This document shows positions 6,431 through 15,712 of a stretch of DNA of 64,000 nucleotides, piece after piece. The translations under genes were made by a program, and so were the position numbers. The notes beneath the pieces were generated by a model. That model searched no databases. It was not told the DNA's origin and worked only from the letters and a program-made list of their open reading frames with translations. The first letter of the stretch is position 1. Every line of letters starts with the position of its first letter. Source of the stretch: Novacetimonas pomaceti (GTDB lineage: Bacteria > Pseudomonadota > Alphaproteobacteria > Acetobacterales > Acetobacteraceae); the NCBI RefSeq assembly GCF_003207955.1, contig NZ_NOXG01000010.1, forward strand, positions 32,583 to 96,582, read 5' to 3'.

Positions 6431-8652
6431 GGCTGATCCCACCCCACGGCGCGTTATCGCAACCCCTGCTGCGGTTCGGTACGTTCGTTTTCCCCGAATG
6501 GAAAACGGTGCGCCCGACCATTGCCTACAGCATCCGCACGCTGCTGTCGGTGGGGCTTGCGCTGTTCTTGGCGTTCGACCTGCAGCTTCAGACGCCGATG
6601 TCCTCGGTCACCACGGTCCTGATCGTGGCGAACCCGGTCGTCGGCGCCATGGTATCCAAAAGCGTATGGCGTATCTTTGGCACGATCATCGGGGCCACGT
6701 CGGCCATCCTGCTGATGGCGCTGTTTCCGCAGTCCCCGCTGCTGTATTTCATGGGGCTGTCATTCATCATCGGGCTGGCATGCTGCGTTTCCACCCTCCT
6801 GCGCTTTTACAAGGCGTATGCCGCGGTGCTGACGGGCTATACCATCATCCTGATTTCGGTTTCGGCGTTCAGCGAACCCGACCACATCTTCATGGCGGCC
6901 ATGTCGCGCCTGTCGGCGGTGACGGTCGGGATCCTCAGCACGGCCTTCGTCTTCCTGCTGACCAACATCAGCCACCCTGACAAGGTCATCCGCCAGATCG
7001 ACCAGGTGCTGCGCAACATCACGTCCCATTTCGCGCAGTCCATCGACCCGTCATGGGAAAATCCGACTTCCATGCCCGACGACGCGGGGCAGCCGCTGTC
7101 GTTTCGCGCGATGTCCATCACGTCGTACGACCAGCGCGCGCGCCTGCTGTCGCAGGCCAATGCTTTGGTGGAGGCGATCGAATACGCCGCGGCCGACAAT
7201 TACAGCGTCAGCGTGCGCGCCAACGGCCTGCGGGGCGGGGTCGCGCGCCTGCTGGGCCTGCTGAGCGCGCATCACCCGATCTGGCAGGACGAGCCGCCGC
7301 TGACGGCGCAGGCGCGTCAGGCACGCCAGATCCGCCAGCAGATCATGCGTCATTTCGCGACCCTTCCGGCCGGTGACCTGCATCTGGAAGCACGCGACAA
7401 CATGCGTCCCATCCGCAGGCGCATCCGCAGCGCGATGGCCGAACTCGACGAACTGGGGGAACAGACGCAGGACCTGCCGACGATCGCCTTCATCGACAAT
7501 GAACGCGACGTCCTGGCACAGCTGTGCGCCGCGCTGGATGATTTCATGGGACCGCAGGAACATGTCCGTCCCATCGCGCTGAAGCTTTATTTCGACTGGC
7601 CCGCCGCCCTGCGCAACGGCACGCGCGGCGCGTTCGTCACCCTGCTGGGATGCCTGTTCTGGTACATATGCCGCTGGACGCATGGGGCGAACATGCTGAC
7701 CTACCTGATCCCGGCATCGTGCCTGCTGGCGACCAGCCCGCTTGCCTCGCGCGCCAGCGTCATGTTCGCCAGCGGCACGCTGGCGGCCATTCCCGCCGCC
7801 TTCATCTGCCAGACCTTCATGCTGCCGCGCATCGACGGCTATCCCCTGCTGTGGCTGTCGCTGTCGATCTGCCTGCTGCCGGGGATATGGATCCAGTTCC
7901 ATCCGCGCCATGCGATGCGGGGGTTCGGCTATGCCGTGTTCTTCAACGCCATGGTGCAGATCCGCAACCCCATCACCTACAGCGACCTGTCGCTGATGAA
8001 TACATGGCTGGCCTTCCTGCTTGGCGTGGTGTCGATCGCGCTGGTGTTCCGCGTCATACTGCCGGCCAATCACCGGCTCGACTCGGGGCGGCTGGTCGCC
8101 TCCATCGCGCGGGCGACCGAACGCCTGGCGCTCCGCCCCCTGAACCGGCAGGTTGAATGGCCGGTCTGGGAAAACCTGCAGATGCAGAAGATCCTGCGCA
8201 TCATACAGCGCTTCTCCCTCGTCTCGTCGCCGGGACGGGTCTATGAGCTGACGGATGCGGCCTTCATGGCGGTTTCGCTGGGTCGCGTGCTGGTGCGCCT
8301 GCGCGTGCTCGCCCTGTCCCCCGCCATCCATGAGGAAGACAGGACCCGCGTGGTGGAGGCCCTGTCGGCATTCCGTTACCTGCGCAGCAACCCCTCCGTC
8401 ACGGTCCAGACCCTGCGCGCCACGGCGCTGACGCTGATGTCGCACCTGGACCGGCGCGGCCTGCCGGCGCACACGCCGACACGCCGCATCGCCGCCTGCC
8501 TGGAGCAGGCATCCCTGCTGATCGGGGCAATCCCCGGTTTCTTCCATCGCCATGGTCCGCTACAGATGGCGGCGGATATGCCCGGCGCCCACAACCGCCT
8601 GACCCTGCCCGTATCGTCCACGACTGGCCCGTTCGGAATGAGATCCGCCTGA
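6427..8652 (+). CDS. FUSC family (AaeB-like) efflux transporter
   Basis: A 741-residue inner-membrane protein with two hydrophobic blocks (about residues 25-185 and 395-555), each followed by a soluble region. This is the layout of the fusaric acid resistance/AaeB family of aromatic-acid exporters. The ATG at 6427 overlaps the regulator stop by four bases; an in-frame ATG at 6352 lies inside the regulator gene and gives no family-like sequence. Next come DUF1656 (AaeX-like), HlyD adaptor and NodT outer-membrane genes, completing a tripartite pump. Substrate is inferred only from the family (aromatic acids, fusaric-acid-like compounds). Confidence 0.85.
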   Translation: MRLIPPHGALSQPLLRFGTFVFPEWKTVRPTIAYSIRTLLSVGLALFLAFDLQLQTPMSSVTTVLIVANPVVGAMVSKSVWRIFGTIIGATSAILLMALFPQSPLLYFMGLSFIIGLACCVSTLLRFYKAYAAVLTGYTIILISVSAFSEPDHIFMAAMSRLSAVTVGILSTAFVFLLTNISHPDKVIRQIDQVLRNITSHFAQSIDPSWENPTSMPDDAGQPLSFRAMSITSYDQRARLLSQANALVEAIEYAAADNYSVSVRANGLRGGVARLLGLLSAHHPIWQDEPPLTAQARQARQIRQQIMRHFATLPAGDLHLEARDNMRPIRRRIRSAMAELDELGEQTQDLPTIAFIDNERDVLAQLCAALDDFMGPQEHVRPIALKLYFDWPAALRNGTRGAFVTLLGCLFWYICRWTHGANMLTYLIPASCLLATSPLASRASVMFASGTLAAIPAAFICQTFMLPRIDGYPLLWLSLSICLLPGIWIQFHPRHAMRGFGYAVFFNAMVQIRNPITYSDLSLMNTWLAFLLGVVSIALVFRVILPANHRLDSGRLVASIARATERLALRPLNRQVEWPVWENLQMQKILRIIQRFSLVSSPGRVYELTDAAFMAVSLGRVLVRLRVLALSPAIHEEDRTRVVEALSAFRYLRSNPSVTVQTLRATALTLMSHLDRRGLPAHTPTRRIAACLEQASLLIGAIPGFFHRHGPLQMAADMPGAHNRLTLPVSSTTGPFGMRSA

Positions 8653-8846
8653 TGCTGACCGAATTCAATCTCTTCGGTGTCTTCATGGCACCGATTGTCG
8701 TCTATGCCATCGCGGCACTGCCTGTGACCATGCTGCTGCGCTCCCTTTTATGGTGGAGCGGTGTCATGAAATGGTTCTGGCATCTCGCCCTGTTCGAGGT
8801 CGCGCTCTACACTTGCGTCCTCTGCCTGATGATCCTGTACATCTGA
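8652..8846 (+). CDS. DUF1656 family small membrane protein (AaeX-like)
   Basis: A 64-residue protein with two membrane segments (about 9-30 and 42-62). It resembles DUF1656/AaeX proteins, which nearly always sit between an FUSC-type pump and its HlyD adaptor. The start overlaps the pump's stop by one base (TGATG). Its role in the pump is not established for the family. Confidence 0.85.
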   Translation: MLTEFNLFGVFMAPIVVYAIAALPVTMLLRSLLWWSGVMKWFWHLALFEVALYTCVLCLMILYI

Positions 8847-8875
8847 CTGTCGCCGAAAAGGTTCGAGAATCCACC

Positions 8876-9787
8876 ATGCCTCTCTTGCGCACCCTGATCC
8901 GTGTGGTACTGACCCTGGCGGTCGTGGCGATGGCCATCGTCATGGGCGTCACCTTATGGGACACCTACATGATTGCCCCGTGGACACGTGACGGACGTGT
9001 GCGCGTCTATGTCGTCGATGTCGCCCCCGAAGTTTCCGGCACGGTGGTCCAGCTTCCTGTCGTGGACAACCAGTATGTCCACAAGGGCGATCCCCTTTTC
9101 GTTCTTGACCCGGTCCGCTTCCACCTTGCCATCCGCGAGGCGCAGGCCCGCCTTGACGGCGCGCTGGAGGACCTGAAGCTCCGGCAGAACGATGCCCGCC
9201 GCCGCATGGGACTGGGTGGCATCGTCTCGGTTGAAGAACAGGAAGTCTTCAACTCCAACGTGGCGACGCAGATCGCGGCCGTCGATGGCGCCCGCGCCGC
9301 GCTGGACCTGGCAAAGCTGAACCTGCAGCGTTCCATCCTGTATTCGCCGGTCAACGGCAACATCACCAACCTGAACCTGCGGGTGGGCGATTACGTCACG
9401 GCGGGGCATGCGCGCCTTGCGGTGATTGACGCCGACTCCTACTGGGTCAACGGGTATTTCGAGGAAACCAAGATGTGGGGCGTGCATGTCGGTGACGAGG
9501 CACGCGTCAAGCTGATGGGATACAAGGACATCCTGCCGGGCCATGTCGTCAGTATCGCGCGTGGTATCAATGACCAGAACGGCAGGCCCGACGGGCTGGG
9601 CCTGCAGGACGTCAGCCCGATCTTCACCTGGGTCCGTCTGGCGCAGCGTATTCCGGTGCGCATCCATCTGGATCATGTTCCCGACAGCATCACCCTTGCC
9701 GCGGGCATGACGGCGACCATCAGCGTCGGCCCACAGTCCCGTACCCAACGCGGTCATCTGACGACGTGGTTGCAAGACCACCTGTAA
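8876..9787 (+). CDS. HlyD family membrane fusion protein (AaeA-like)
   Basis: A 303-residue periplasmic adaptor: one N-terminal membrane anchor (about 6-28), a first half of the lipoyl-like domain with VAPEVSGTV, an alpha-helical hairpin region (about 85-150), the second half with LYSPVNGNI, and a beta-barrel ending in the AAGMTATISV segment typical of the family. The ATG at 8876 gives the expected short N-terminus; an in-frame ATG at 8750 lies inside the DUF1656 gene. It should bridge the FUSC pump and the NodT-type channel encoded next. Confidence 0.88.
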   Translation: MPLLRTLIRVVLTLAVVAMAIVMGVTLWDTYMIAPWTRDGRVRVYVVDVAPEVSGTVVQLPVVDNQYVHKGDPLFVLDPVRFHLAIREAQARLDGALEDLKLRQNDARRRMGLGGIVSVEEQEVFNSNVATQIAAVDGARAALDLAKLNLQRSILYSPVNGNITNLNLRVGDYVTAGHARLAVIDADSYWVNGYFEETKMWGVHVGDEARVKLMGYKDILPGHVVSIARGINDQNGRPDGLGLQDVSPIFTWVRLAQRIPVRIHLDHVPDSITLAAGMTATISVGPQSRTQRGHLTTWLQDHL

Positions 9788-9803
9788 GGCGCCAGGCACA
9801 ACA

Positions 9804-11321
9804 ATGAATATCAGTACGATCACCCGCAAAACCGGCCTGTTCCTGAGTGCAGCCCTGGTATTGGCCGGTTGCACGGTCGGCCCGCGTTACCAGCCGGACC
9901 GGATGAAGCTGCCCGCGCGCTTCACCGAAGACGATCATCCCGCCACCAAGGAAGAGATCGAGGATACCAACAAGGAACTGAAACAGTGGTGGCACCTGTT
10001 CAAGGATCCTGAACTCGACAAGCTGATCGACAAGGCGATCGCGGGGAATTACGACCTGCAGGCGGCGGGCCAGCACATCCTGGCGGAACGCGCGATCCGC
10101 GACGTGCAGGCGTCGCAGTGGTATCCGCAGCTTGATGCCGACGCGGGTGGCGGTAACGTGCGGTACTCGATCAACATCGAGAACTGGCCGCTGCGCCCCG
10201 GCAACCCGGCCAACCATCCGGATGCGAACTACCTGACCTATGGCATGGCCGGCAGCTGGCAGCTTGACGTCTTCGGTCGCATCCGCCGCAGCGTCGAGGC
10301 GCAGAAATACGCGGTCGAGGCCACGATCGAGGACCGCCGTGCCCTGATGGTCATGATCCTGTCGGAGGTCGCCAGCGATTACATGATGCTGCGTGACCAG
10401 CAGCTGCGCCTGGAAATCGCGAACAACAACATCCGCGTCGCGCAGGATGCCTATGACCTGACCAACCGCCTGTACCTTGAAGGCGTGGGCAACACCATGC
10501 AGATCGCGCAGGCCAAGGCGGAGCTGGATTCCCAGACCGCCGCGCGCGAACCGCTCAAGACCCATATCTCACAGATCACGCATGCGCTTGACGTGCTGAT
10601 GGGGCAGATGCCCGGCACCTCCGAAATCGAGCTGAAGGTGCCCAAGCCCCTGCCCAAGGTGCCGGAATTCCCTGCCACCCTGCCGTCGATCGTCCTTGCC
10701 AACCGTCCCGACATCCGTTCGGCCGAACGCCAGTATGCCGAAGCCACGGCCCGCATCGGCATGGCGGTGTCGCAGCTTTACCCCAATTTCAGCATCCCCA
10801 TCAGCTTCAACCCGAACGCGTCCGTCATGTCCCAGATGACGGAAGCCGCCACCATGAGCTGGCAGTTCCTGATGATGGCGTCGCTGCCGCTGATGCATGG
10901 TGGCAAGATGACGTCGCAGGTCCGCGCGACGCAGGCCGCCGCCGAGGCCAGCCGCCTGAATTACCGCCAGACCGTGCTCAAGGGCTTCAAGGAAGTCGAG
11001 GACGCGATGGCCGCGTGGCATGATGACGAAGAACATACCGAACTGCTGGCCAAGGCGGCCGAGGACAGCAGCCTTGCCAGCGAACGCGCGCGCAAGCTCT
11101 ACAGCGCGGGTCTGGTCGGCTTCCTCGAAGTCCTGACTACGGAGCGGACGACCCTGAACGCGCAGAATGCCGAAGCCATGGCGCGGCTGGAACGTCTGCA
11201 GGACGCCATCGACCTGTACACCTCCATCGGTGCGGGCTGGCAGGGGGTCGCGCTGACCAACACGACGCTGCCGATTTCGCTGGAGAAGCAGAACTTCCTT
11301 GCGCACCTGTTCCAGCAGTAA
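9804..11321 (+). CDS. NodT family efflux outer-membrane lipoprotein
   Basis: A 505-residue TolC-type channel. The N-terminus has a lipoprotein signal with LAGC, cysteine at residue 23, followed by TVGPRYQPD as in NodT-family proteins. Two outer membrane efflux (OEP) repeats follow, with the typical WWHLFKDPELDKLI and LPSIVLANRPDIRSAE segments at the starts of the two halves. It begins 16 bases after the adaptor gene and is the last gene of the MarR-FUSC-DUF1656-HlyD-NodT operon. A double-hairpin repeat lies about 155 bases downstream. Confidence 0.92.
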   Translation: MNISTITRKTGLFLSAALVLAGCTVGPRYQPDRMKLPARFTEDDHPATKEEIEDTNKELKQWWHLFKDPELDKLIDKAIAGNYDLQAAGQHILAERAIRDVQASQWYPQLDADAGGGNVRYSINIENWPLRPGNPANHPDANYLTYGMAGSWQLDVFGRIRRSVEAQKYAVEATIEDRRALMVMILSEVASDYMMLRDQQLRLEIANNNIRVAQDAYDLTNRLYLEGVGNTMQIAQAKAELDSQTAAREPLKTHISQITHALDVLMGQMPGTSEIELKVPKPLPKVPEFPATLPSIVLANRPDIRSAERQYAEATARIGMAVSQLYPNFSIPISFNPNASVMSQMTEAATMSWQFLMMASLPLMHGGKMTSQVRATQAAAEASRLNYRQTVLKGFKEVEDAMAAWHDDEEHTELLAKAAEDSSLASERARKLYSAGLVGFLEVLTTERTTLNAQNAEAMARLERLQDAIDLYTSIGAGWQGVALTNTTLPISLEKQNFLAHLFQQ

Positions 11322-11476
11322 TCCGCACGGATACGCATAAACAACGAACAGGCGGGCTGTCCGTTCCCGGGTGCTGAAAATAACCGGGAACGGGCACTTT
11401 CCCGTTTGTGCCCCACGCGGGACGGGGATGGTAAATCCCATCGGGAAAAGCCCCAGGGGCCGTCCATAAATCATAA

Positions 11477-11558
11477 AGAAGTTTTTGGGTGCCGCCTTTC
11501 ATCTAAAAAAGCGGCGTTCTTCGAAGCTTTTTGAAAAAAGCTTCACCAAAAACTTTTA
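11477..11558 (-). repeat. Double-hairpin intergenic repeat, copy 2
   Basis: Reverse orientation relative to copy 1. The GAAGC/GCTTC hairpin (11522-11544) is intact; the GCCGCC/GGCGGC hairpin is altered (GCCGCC with a T/C change in its T-run, opposite GCGGCG), so partly degenerate. It sits between the ends of the convergent nodT and phosphoketolase genes. Confidence 0.85.
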
Positions 11559-11592
11559 CTCTTTTTCTTCAGACACGGGGAAACCTGCCCAT

Positions 11593-11628
11593 AAAAAAAA
11601 CCGGCGGCAGGCCATGCCCACCGCCGGT
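11593..11628 (-). terminator. Rho-independent terminator of the phosphoketolase transcript
   Basis: On the minus strand, ACCGGCGG pairs with CCGCCGGT around a short loop and is followed directly by eight T residues (11593-11600 as A on the plus strand). It lies 45-80 bases after the phosphoketolase stop codon, the expected place for the end of the ackA-xfp transcript. Confidence 0.85.
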
Positions 11629-11672
11629 CCCGGATCGCCGGACCCGGTAATCCGGGTCCGGTTCGCCCTGTC

Positions 11673-14042
11673 TTATGACCAGCGCCAGTTGCGCACTTCC
11701 GGCAGGTCCTGCCCATACTGCGCGACATACCGCTTGTGCTCGTTCAGCTTGTCATTGATCAGCTGGTTGGCATAGGCAGCCTTGACCGCCAGTGCCGGCA
11801 CGCGACGGATGACATTCTGCACCAGATGGAAACGGTCCAGATTGTTGCGCACCGTCATGTCGAACGGCGTCGTGGTCGATCCTTCCTCACGATAACCGTG
11901 GACGTGGAAATTGCGACAGTTGGTCCGCTTGTAAATCAGCTTGTGGATCAGCGCGGGATAGCCATGGAACGCGAAGATCACAGGCTTGTCCATCGTGAAC
12001 AGGCTGTCGAACGACGCGTCATCCAGCCCGTCGGGATGTTCCTGCGGGGTCTGCAGCGTCAGCAGGTTCACCACGTTGATGACACGCACCTTCAGGTCCG
12101 GCAGGTGTTCGTTCAGGATCTGCGTGGCGGCCAGCGCCTCGATGGTCGGGACATCGCCGGCACAGGCGATCACGACATCGGGCTCGCCGCCCTTGTCGTT
12201 GCTGGCCCATTCCCAGATGCCAATTCCCTGCGCGCAGTGCTCGATGGCGGAATTCATGTCCAGCCACTGCGGCTCCGGCTGCTTGCCCGCCACGATCACG
12301 TTCACGCGGTCCCGGCTTTCCAGACAGGTCTTCGCCGTGCACAGCAGCGTATTCGCATCGGGCGGCAGATACACGCGGACGGTCTTGGCCTTCTTGTTCA
12401 GGACATGGTCGATGAAACCGGGATCCTGATGGCTGAACCCGTTATGGTCCTGACGCCAGACATGCGACGTCAGCAGGTAGTTGAGCGAGGAGATCGGCGC
12501 GCGCCACGCCACCTCATCGGCCTGCTTGATCCACTTGGCATGCTGGTTGACCATCGAATCGACAATGTGGATGAACGCCTCGTAGCATGACATGAAGCCA
12601 TGGCGACCCGTCAGCAGGTAACCTTCCAGCCAGCCCTGGCATGTATGCTCGCTCAGGATTTCCATCACATGGCCATCGACCGCCAGATGGTCATCGTAAT
12701 CGAACGTTTCGGCATTCCAGGCGCGATTGCTCGCATCCAGCACCGCATTCAGGCGATTGGAATTGTTTTCATCGGGCGCCAGCACACGGAAATTGCGTGA
12801 CGGCAGGTTTTCCTTCATCACGTCGCGCAGCCAGGTGCCCAGCACGCGGGTGCCTTCGCCAAGCGCATGGCCCGGCGATTCCACCGTGACGGCATAGGGC
12901 GCGACATCCGGCAGACGCAGGTCGCGACGCAACAGGCCGCCATTCGCATGGGGGTTGGCGCTCATCCGGCGGTCGCCCTTGGGGGCCAGCGCCGCGATTT
13001 CGGGCATCAGGGTGCCGTTTTCGTCAAACAGCTCTTCCGGCTTGTAGCTGTGCAGCCATTCGTCGAGCAGCTTCAGGTGCGCGGGATTGGCCAGATCGGT
13101 AAAGGGCACCTGATGGGCGCGCCAGTACCCCTCGACCCGCAGGCCGTCCACCGTCTTGGGACAGGTCCAGCCCTTGGGCGTGCGCATGATGATCATGGGC
13201 CATACGGGCCGTTCGGTCTTGCCCTCGGTCCGCGCGGCCTTCTGGATGGCGTCGATGCGGGCGAACGCCGTGTCCATCGCGCTTGCCATGGCCTGGTGCA
13301 TCACGTCGGGAACGTCGCCTTCGACCAGGATCGGGTCGTACCCATATCCCTTGAACAGCGACAGAAGTTCCTCGGTCGGGATGCGCGCCAGCACGGTGGG
13401 GTTCGCGATCTTGTAGCCGTTGAGGTGCAGGATCGGCAGGACCGCGCCATCGGTCTTGGGATCAAGGAACTTGTTGCTGTGCCACGACGTCGCCAGCGGC
13501 CCGGTCTCGGCCTCGCCATCGCCGACGACGCATGCGGCGATCAGGTCGGGATTGTCGAACACCGCGCCATAGGCATGGGAAATGGAATAGCCCAGTTCCC
13601 CGCCTTCGTTGATGGAACCCGGCGTTGTCGGGGCGGCGTGGCTGGGAATGCCGCCGGGGAAGGAAAACTGCTTGACCAGTCGCGCCAGCCCGTCCGCGTC
13701 CTGCGACACTTCGGGGAAATACTCGCTATAGGTCCCTTCCAGATAGGTATTGGCGACGACGCCCGGTGCCCCGTGTCCCGGCCCCGCGACGAACAGGATG
13801 CTGCGGTCCTGTTCGCGGATGATGCGGTTGAGGTGCAGATACAGGAAATTCAGCCCCGGTGTCGTGCCCCAATGTCCCAGCAGGCGTGGCTTGGTATCTT
13901 CCAGCTTCAGCGGCTCGCGCAGTAGCGGGTTGGCCAGCAGGTAAATCTGCGCGATCGACAGGTAGTTGGCGGCATGCCACCACTTGTCAAACAGCGCGAT
14001 ATCCTGTGCCGATAACGGCTTGGCGGATGCTGTTTCACTCAT
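11673..14042 (-). CDS. xfp: Phosphoketolase (xylulose 5-phosphate/fructose 6-phosphate)
   Basis: A 789-residue thiamine-diphosphate enzyme that splits xylulose 5-phosphate or fructose 6-phosphate with phosphate to acetyl phosphate plus glyceraldehyde 3-phosphate or erythrose 4-phosphate. Family hallmarks are GHWGTTPG (56-63), the GPGHGAPG block (87-94), the ThDP motif start GDGEAETG (174-181) and SINEGGELGYS. Length is normal. It is preceded on the same strand by acetate kinase (35-base gap), so acetyl phosphate can be turned straight into acetate with ATP gain. A clear terminator follows. Substrate preference between the two sugars cannot be read from the sequence. Confidence 0.97.
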   Translation of the reverse strand: MSETASAKPLSAQDIALFDKWWHAANYLSIAQIYLLANPLLREPLKLEDTKPRLLGHWGTTPGLNFLYLHLNRIIREQDRSILFVAGPGHGAPGVVANTYLEGTYSEYFPEVSQDADGLARLVKQFSFPGGIPSHAAPTTPGSINEGGELGYSISHAYGAVFDNPDLIAACVVGDGEAETGPLATSWHSNKFLDPKTDGAVLPILHLNGYKIANPTVLARIPTEELLSLFKGYGYDPILVEGDVPDVMHQAMASAMDTAFARIDAIQKAARTEGKTERPVWPMIIMRTPKGWTCPKTVDGLRVEGYWRAHQVPFTDLANPAHLKLLDEWLHSYKPEELFDENGTLMPEIAALAPKGDRRMSANPHANGGLLRRDLRLPDVAPYAVTVESPGHALGEGTRVLGTWLRDVMKENLPSRNFRVLAPDENNSNRLNAVLDASNRAWNAETFDYDDHLAVDGHVMEILSEHTCQGWLEGYLLTGRHGFMSCYEAFIHIVDSMVNQHAKWIKQADEVAWRAPISSLNYLLTSHVWRQDHNGFSHQDPGFIDHVLNKKAKTVRVYLPPDANTLLCTAKTCLESRDRVNVIVAGKQPEPQWLDMNSAIEHCAQGIGIWEWASNDKGGEPDVVIACAGDVPTIEALAATQILNEHLPDLKVRVINVVNLLTLQTPQEHPDGLDDASFDSLFTMDKPVIFAFHGYPALIHKLIYKRTNCRNFHVHGYREEGSTTTPFDMTVRNNLDRFHLVQNVIRRVPALAVKAAYANQLINDKLNEHKRYVAQYGQDLPEVRNWRWS

Positions 14043-14076
14043 CTGCGTTCCTTTCGAAACAAGTTGTTCGTGTCCG

Positions 14077-15282
14077 TTACGCCAGACACATCATCACATG
14101 GCGGCGGATCGTCGTTTCCTCATCCGTGGGAATGACCCGCACCTCGACCCTGCTGTCGGATGTGCTGATGATTTCGTTGTTCGCGGCGTTCGCGGCCTCA
14201 TCCAGCCGGACGCCCAGCCATGCCAGCCGCCCGCAGATCGCGGCGCGGATGATGGCGTCATTTTCCCCGATGCCCGCCGTAAAGACGAGTCCGTCGAGCC
14301 CCTGGAGGGAGGCGGCCATCATGCCGGCCTCCTGCACGAAGCGATAGACAAACAGATCCAGCGCCGCAGTGACAGCCGGGTCATGGGCGGCGCGGGCATG
14401 CAGGTCGCGCATGTCATTGGACAGGCCCGATACACCCAGCAGGCCGGAACGGTGGTACAGGATCGTCTCGATCTCCGCCGCGCCCAGCCCCTCTTCCTTG
14501 AGCATGTACAGAATCACGCCCGGGTCGAGATGGCCGCACCGCGTGCCCATCATCAGGCCATCCAGCACCGAAAAGCCCATCGTGGTGTCGATGCTGTGTC
14601 CCTCGCGCATGGCGCACAGGCTGGCGCCGCTGCCGATATGGGCCACGATGCAGCGCGACGTCGCCAGATGGGGCGCGCGTTCGCGCAGGCAGCTTGCGAT
14701 ATATTCGTATGACAGGCCATGAAAGCCATAGCGCCGCACGCCCTTGTCGGCGTACGACCGGGGCAGGGCCTGCGCCTGCGCCACGGCGGGCATCGTATGG
14801 TGAAAGGCCGTGTCGAAACAGGCGACCTGCGGCAGGTCGGGCCGCTGCGCCAGCAGGGCGCGCGCCGGGGCCAGGCTGCCGGGCTGGTGCAGGGGGGCGA
14901 ACGGGGTCAGCGCCGCCAGATCCGCCAGCACCTTGGGCGTGATGCGCACGGGCCGGATGAAATCGGGACCGCCATGGACCACGCGATGCCCCACCCCCAT
15001 CAGTTCGAGGCCGCCCAGATGGCCGCCAATCCAGTCCATCAGGGTCGCCATCGGCCCATGGTGGGGATCGGCGGCACCCGCATGGGCGTCCCAGCTTTCA
15101 TCAACCAGGACCCTGCCACCGGCGTCCTTCGCGCGGAAATGCGGGTGGGTGTCGATGCCTTCCACCTCGCCCGACGCGATGCGGTGGCTGGGACTGGCGG
15201 GGGTATCGGTCGGGTCGATCCTGAACAGGGCGAATTTCAGACTGGACGACCCCGCGTTCAATGCCAGAACAGCCTTTGTCAT
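14077..15282 (-). CDS. ackA: Acetate kinase
   Basis: A 401-residue ASKHA-fold kinase that interconverts acetyl phosphate plus ADP with acetate plus ATP. The N-terminal phosphate-binding signature NAGSSSLKF is at residues 9-17, and the second family signature RRYGFHGLSYEY and the loop GSGASLCAM are present, as is VFTAGIGEND near the C-terminus. It lies directly upstream of phosphoketolase, giving the last step of the phosphoketolase route. The usual partner phosphotransacetylase gene is not adjacent. Confidence 0.97.
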   Translation of the reverse strand: MTKAVLALNAGSSSLKFALFRIDPTDTPASPSHRIASGEVEGIDTHPHFRAKDAGGRVLVDESWDAHAGAADPHHGPMATLMDWIGGHLGGLELMGVGHRVVHGGPDFIRPVRITPKVLADLAALTPFAPLHQPGSLAPARALLAQRPDLPQVACFDTAFHHTMPAVAQAQALPRSYADKGVRRYGFHGLSYEYIASCLRERAPHLATSRCIVAHIGSGASLCAMREGHSIDTTMGFSVLDGLMMGTRCGHLDPGVILYMLKEEGLGAAEIETILYHRSGLLGVSGLSNDMRDLHARAAHDPAVTAALDLFVYRFVQEAGMMAASLQGLDGLVFTAGIGENDAIIRAAICGRLAWLGVRLDEAANAANNEIISTSDSRVEVRVIPTDEETTIRRHVMMCLA

Positions 15283-15712
15283 GCCCGCCTATCCCTTCGT
15301 ATTACCGATGCGATCCTATCGACTATCGAACCGATGACACATTGACGCGAATCAATTTCCGCATGTCCTTACGCATCCCGAACGTGCGACGTCGGCCACC
15401 GGATCAGCGTCATCTTTTGAAATATAAGGGGAAAACAGCGCGGTAATCCATACATGGCCGATACCCACCTGCTGCATGCATGTTCAGGTGGCGCCTGCCG
15501 TCCCACTGCGTCGCGGCATGAGGACGATACATGGGCCTTGGGAAATCCGTTTCAGGCTGTTTTCGGAACCCTGCCGACGATACATTTTTCGTATCGTACA
15601 GAGGTTTTTGGTGAAGCTTTTTGCAAAAAGCTTCAAAAGAACGCCGCCTTTTTGAAAAAGGGCGGCACCCAAAAACTTCTGTTATTTCTTATCAATCACA
15701 TACAATGTGATG
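15283..15712. other. Intergenic region between ackA and hpnG with repeat copy 3
   Basis: About 430 bases without a supported gene. The right part holds a double-hairpin repeat (15602-15682) just after the hpnG stop codon; the left part should contain the ackA-xfp promoter. Open frames here are short and without recognisable protein features. Confidence 0.6.
15602..15682 (+). repeat. Double-hairpin intergenic repeat, copy 3
   Basis: Same orientation as copy 1, with both hairpins intact (GAAGC/GCTTC at 15613-15635 and GCCGCC/GGCGGC at 15643-15666). It ends about 30 bases beyond the minus-strand stop of hpnG and therefore marks the 3' end of the hopanoid operon. Confidence 0.9.

Noticed and set aside
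7051..8553. Minus-strand frame of 500 codons opposite the FUSC pump gene
   Set aside because: Same cause: an antisense shadow of a certain gene. The same holds for the long frames opposite the porin, ribBA, hpnN and the Bcr/CflA gene.
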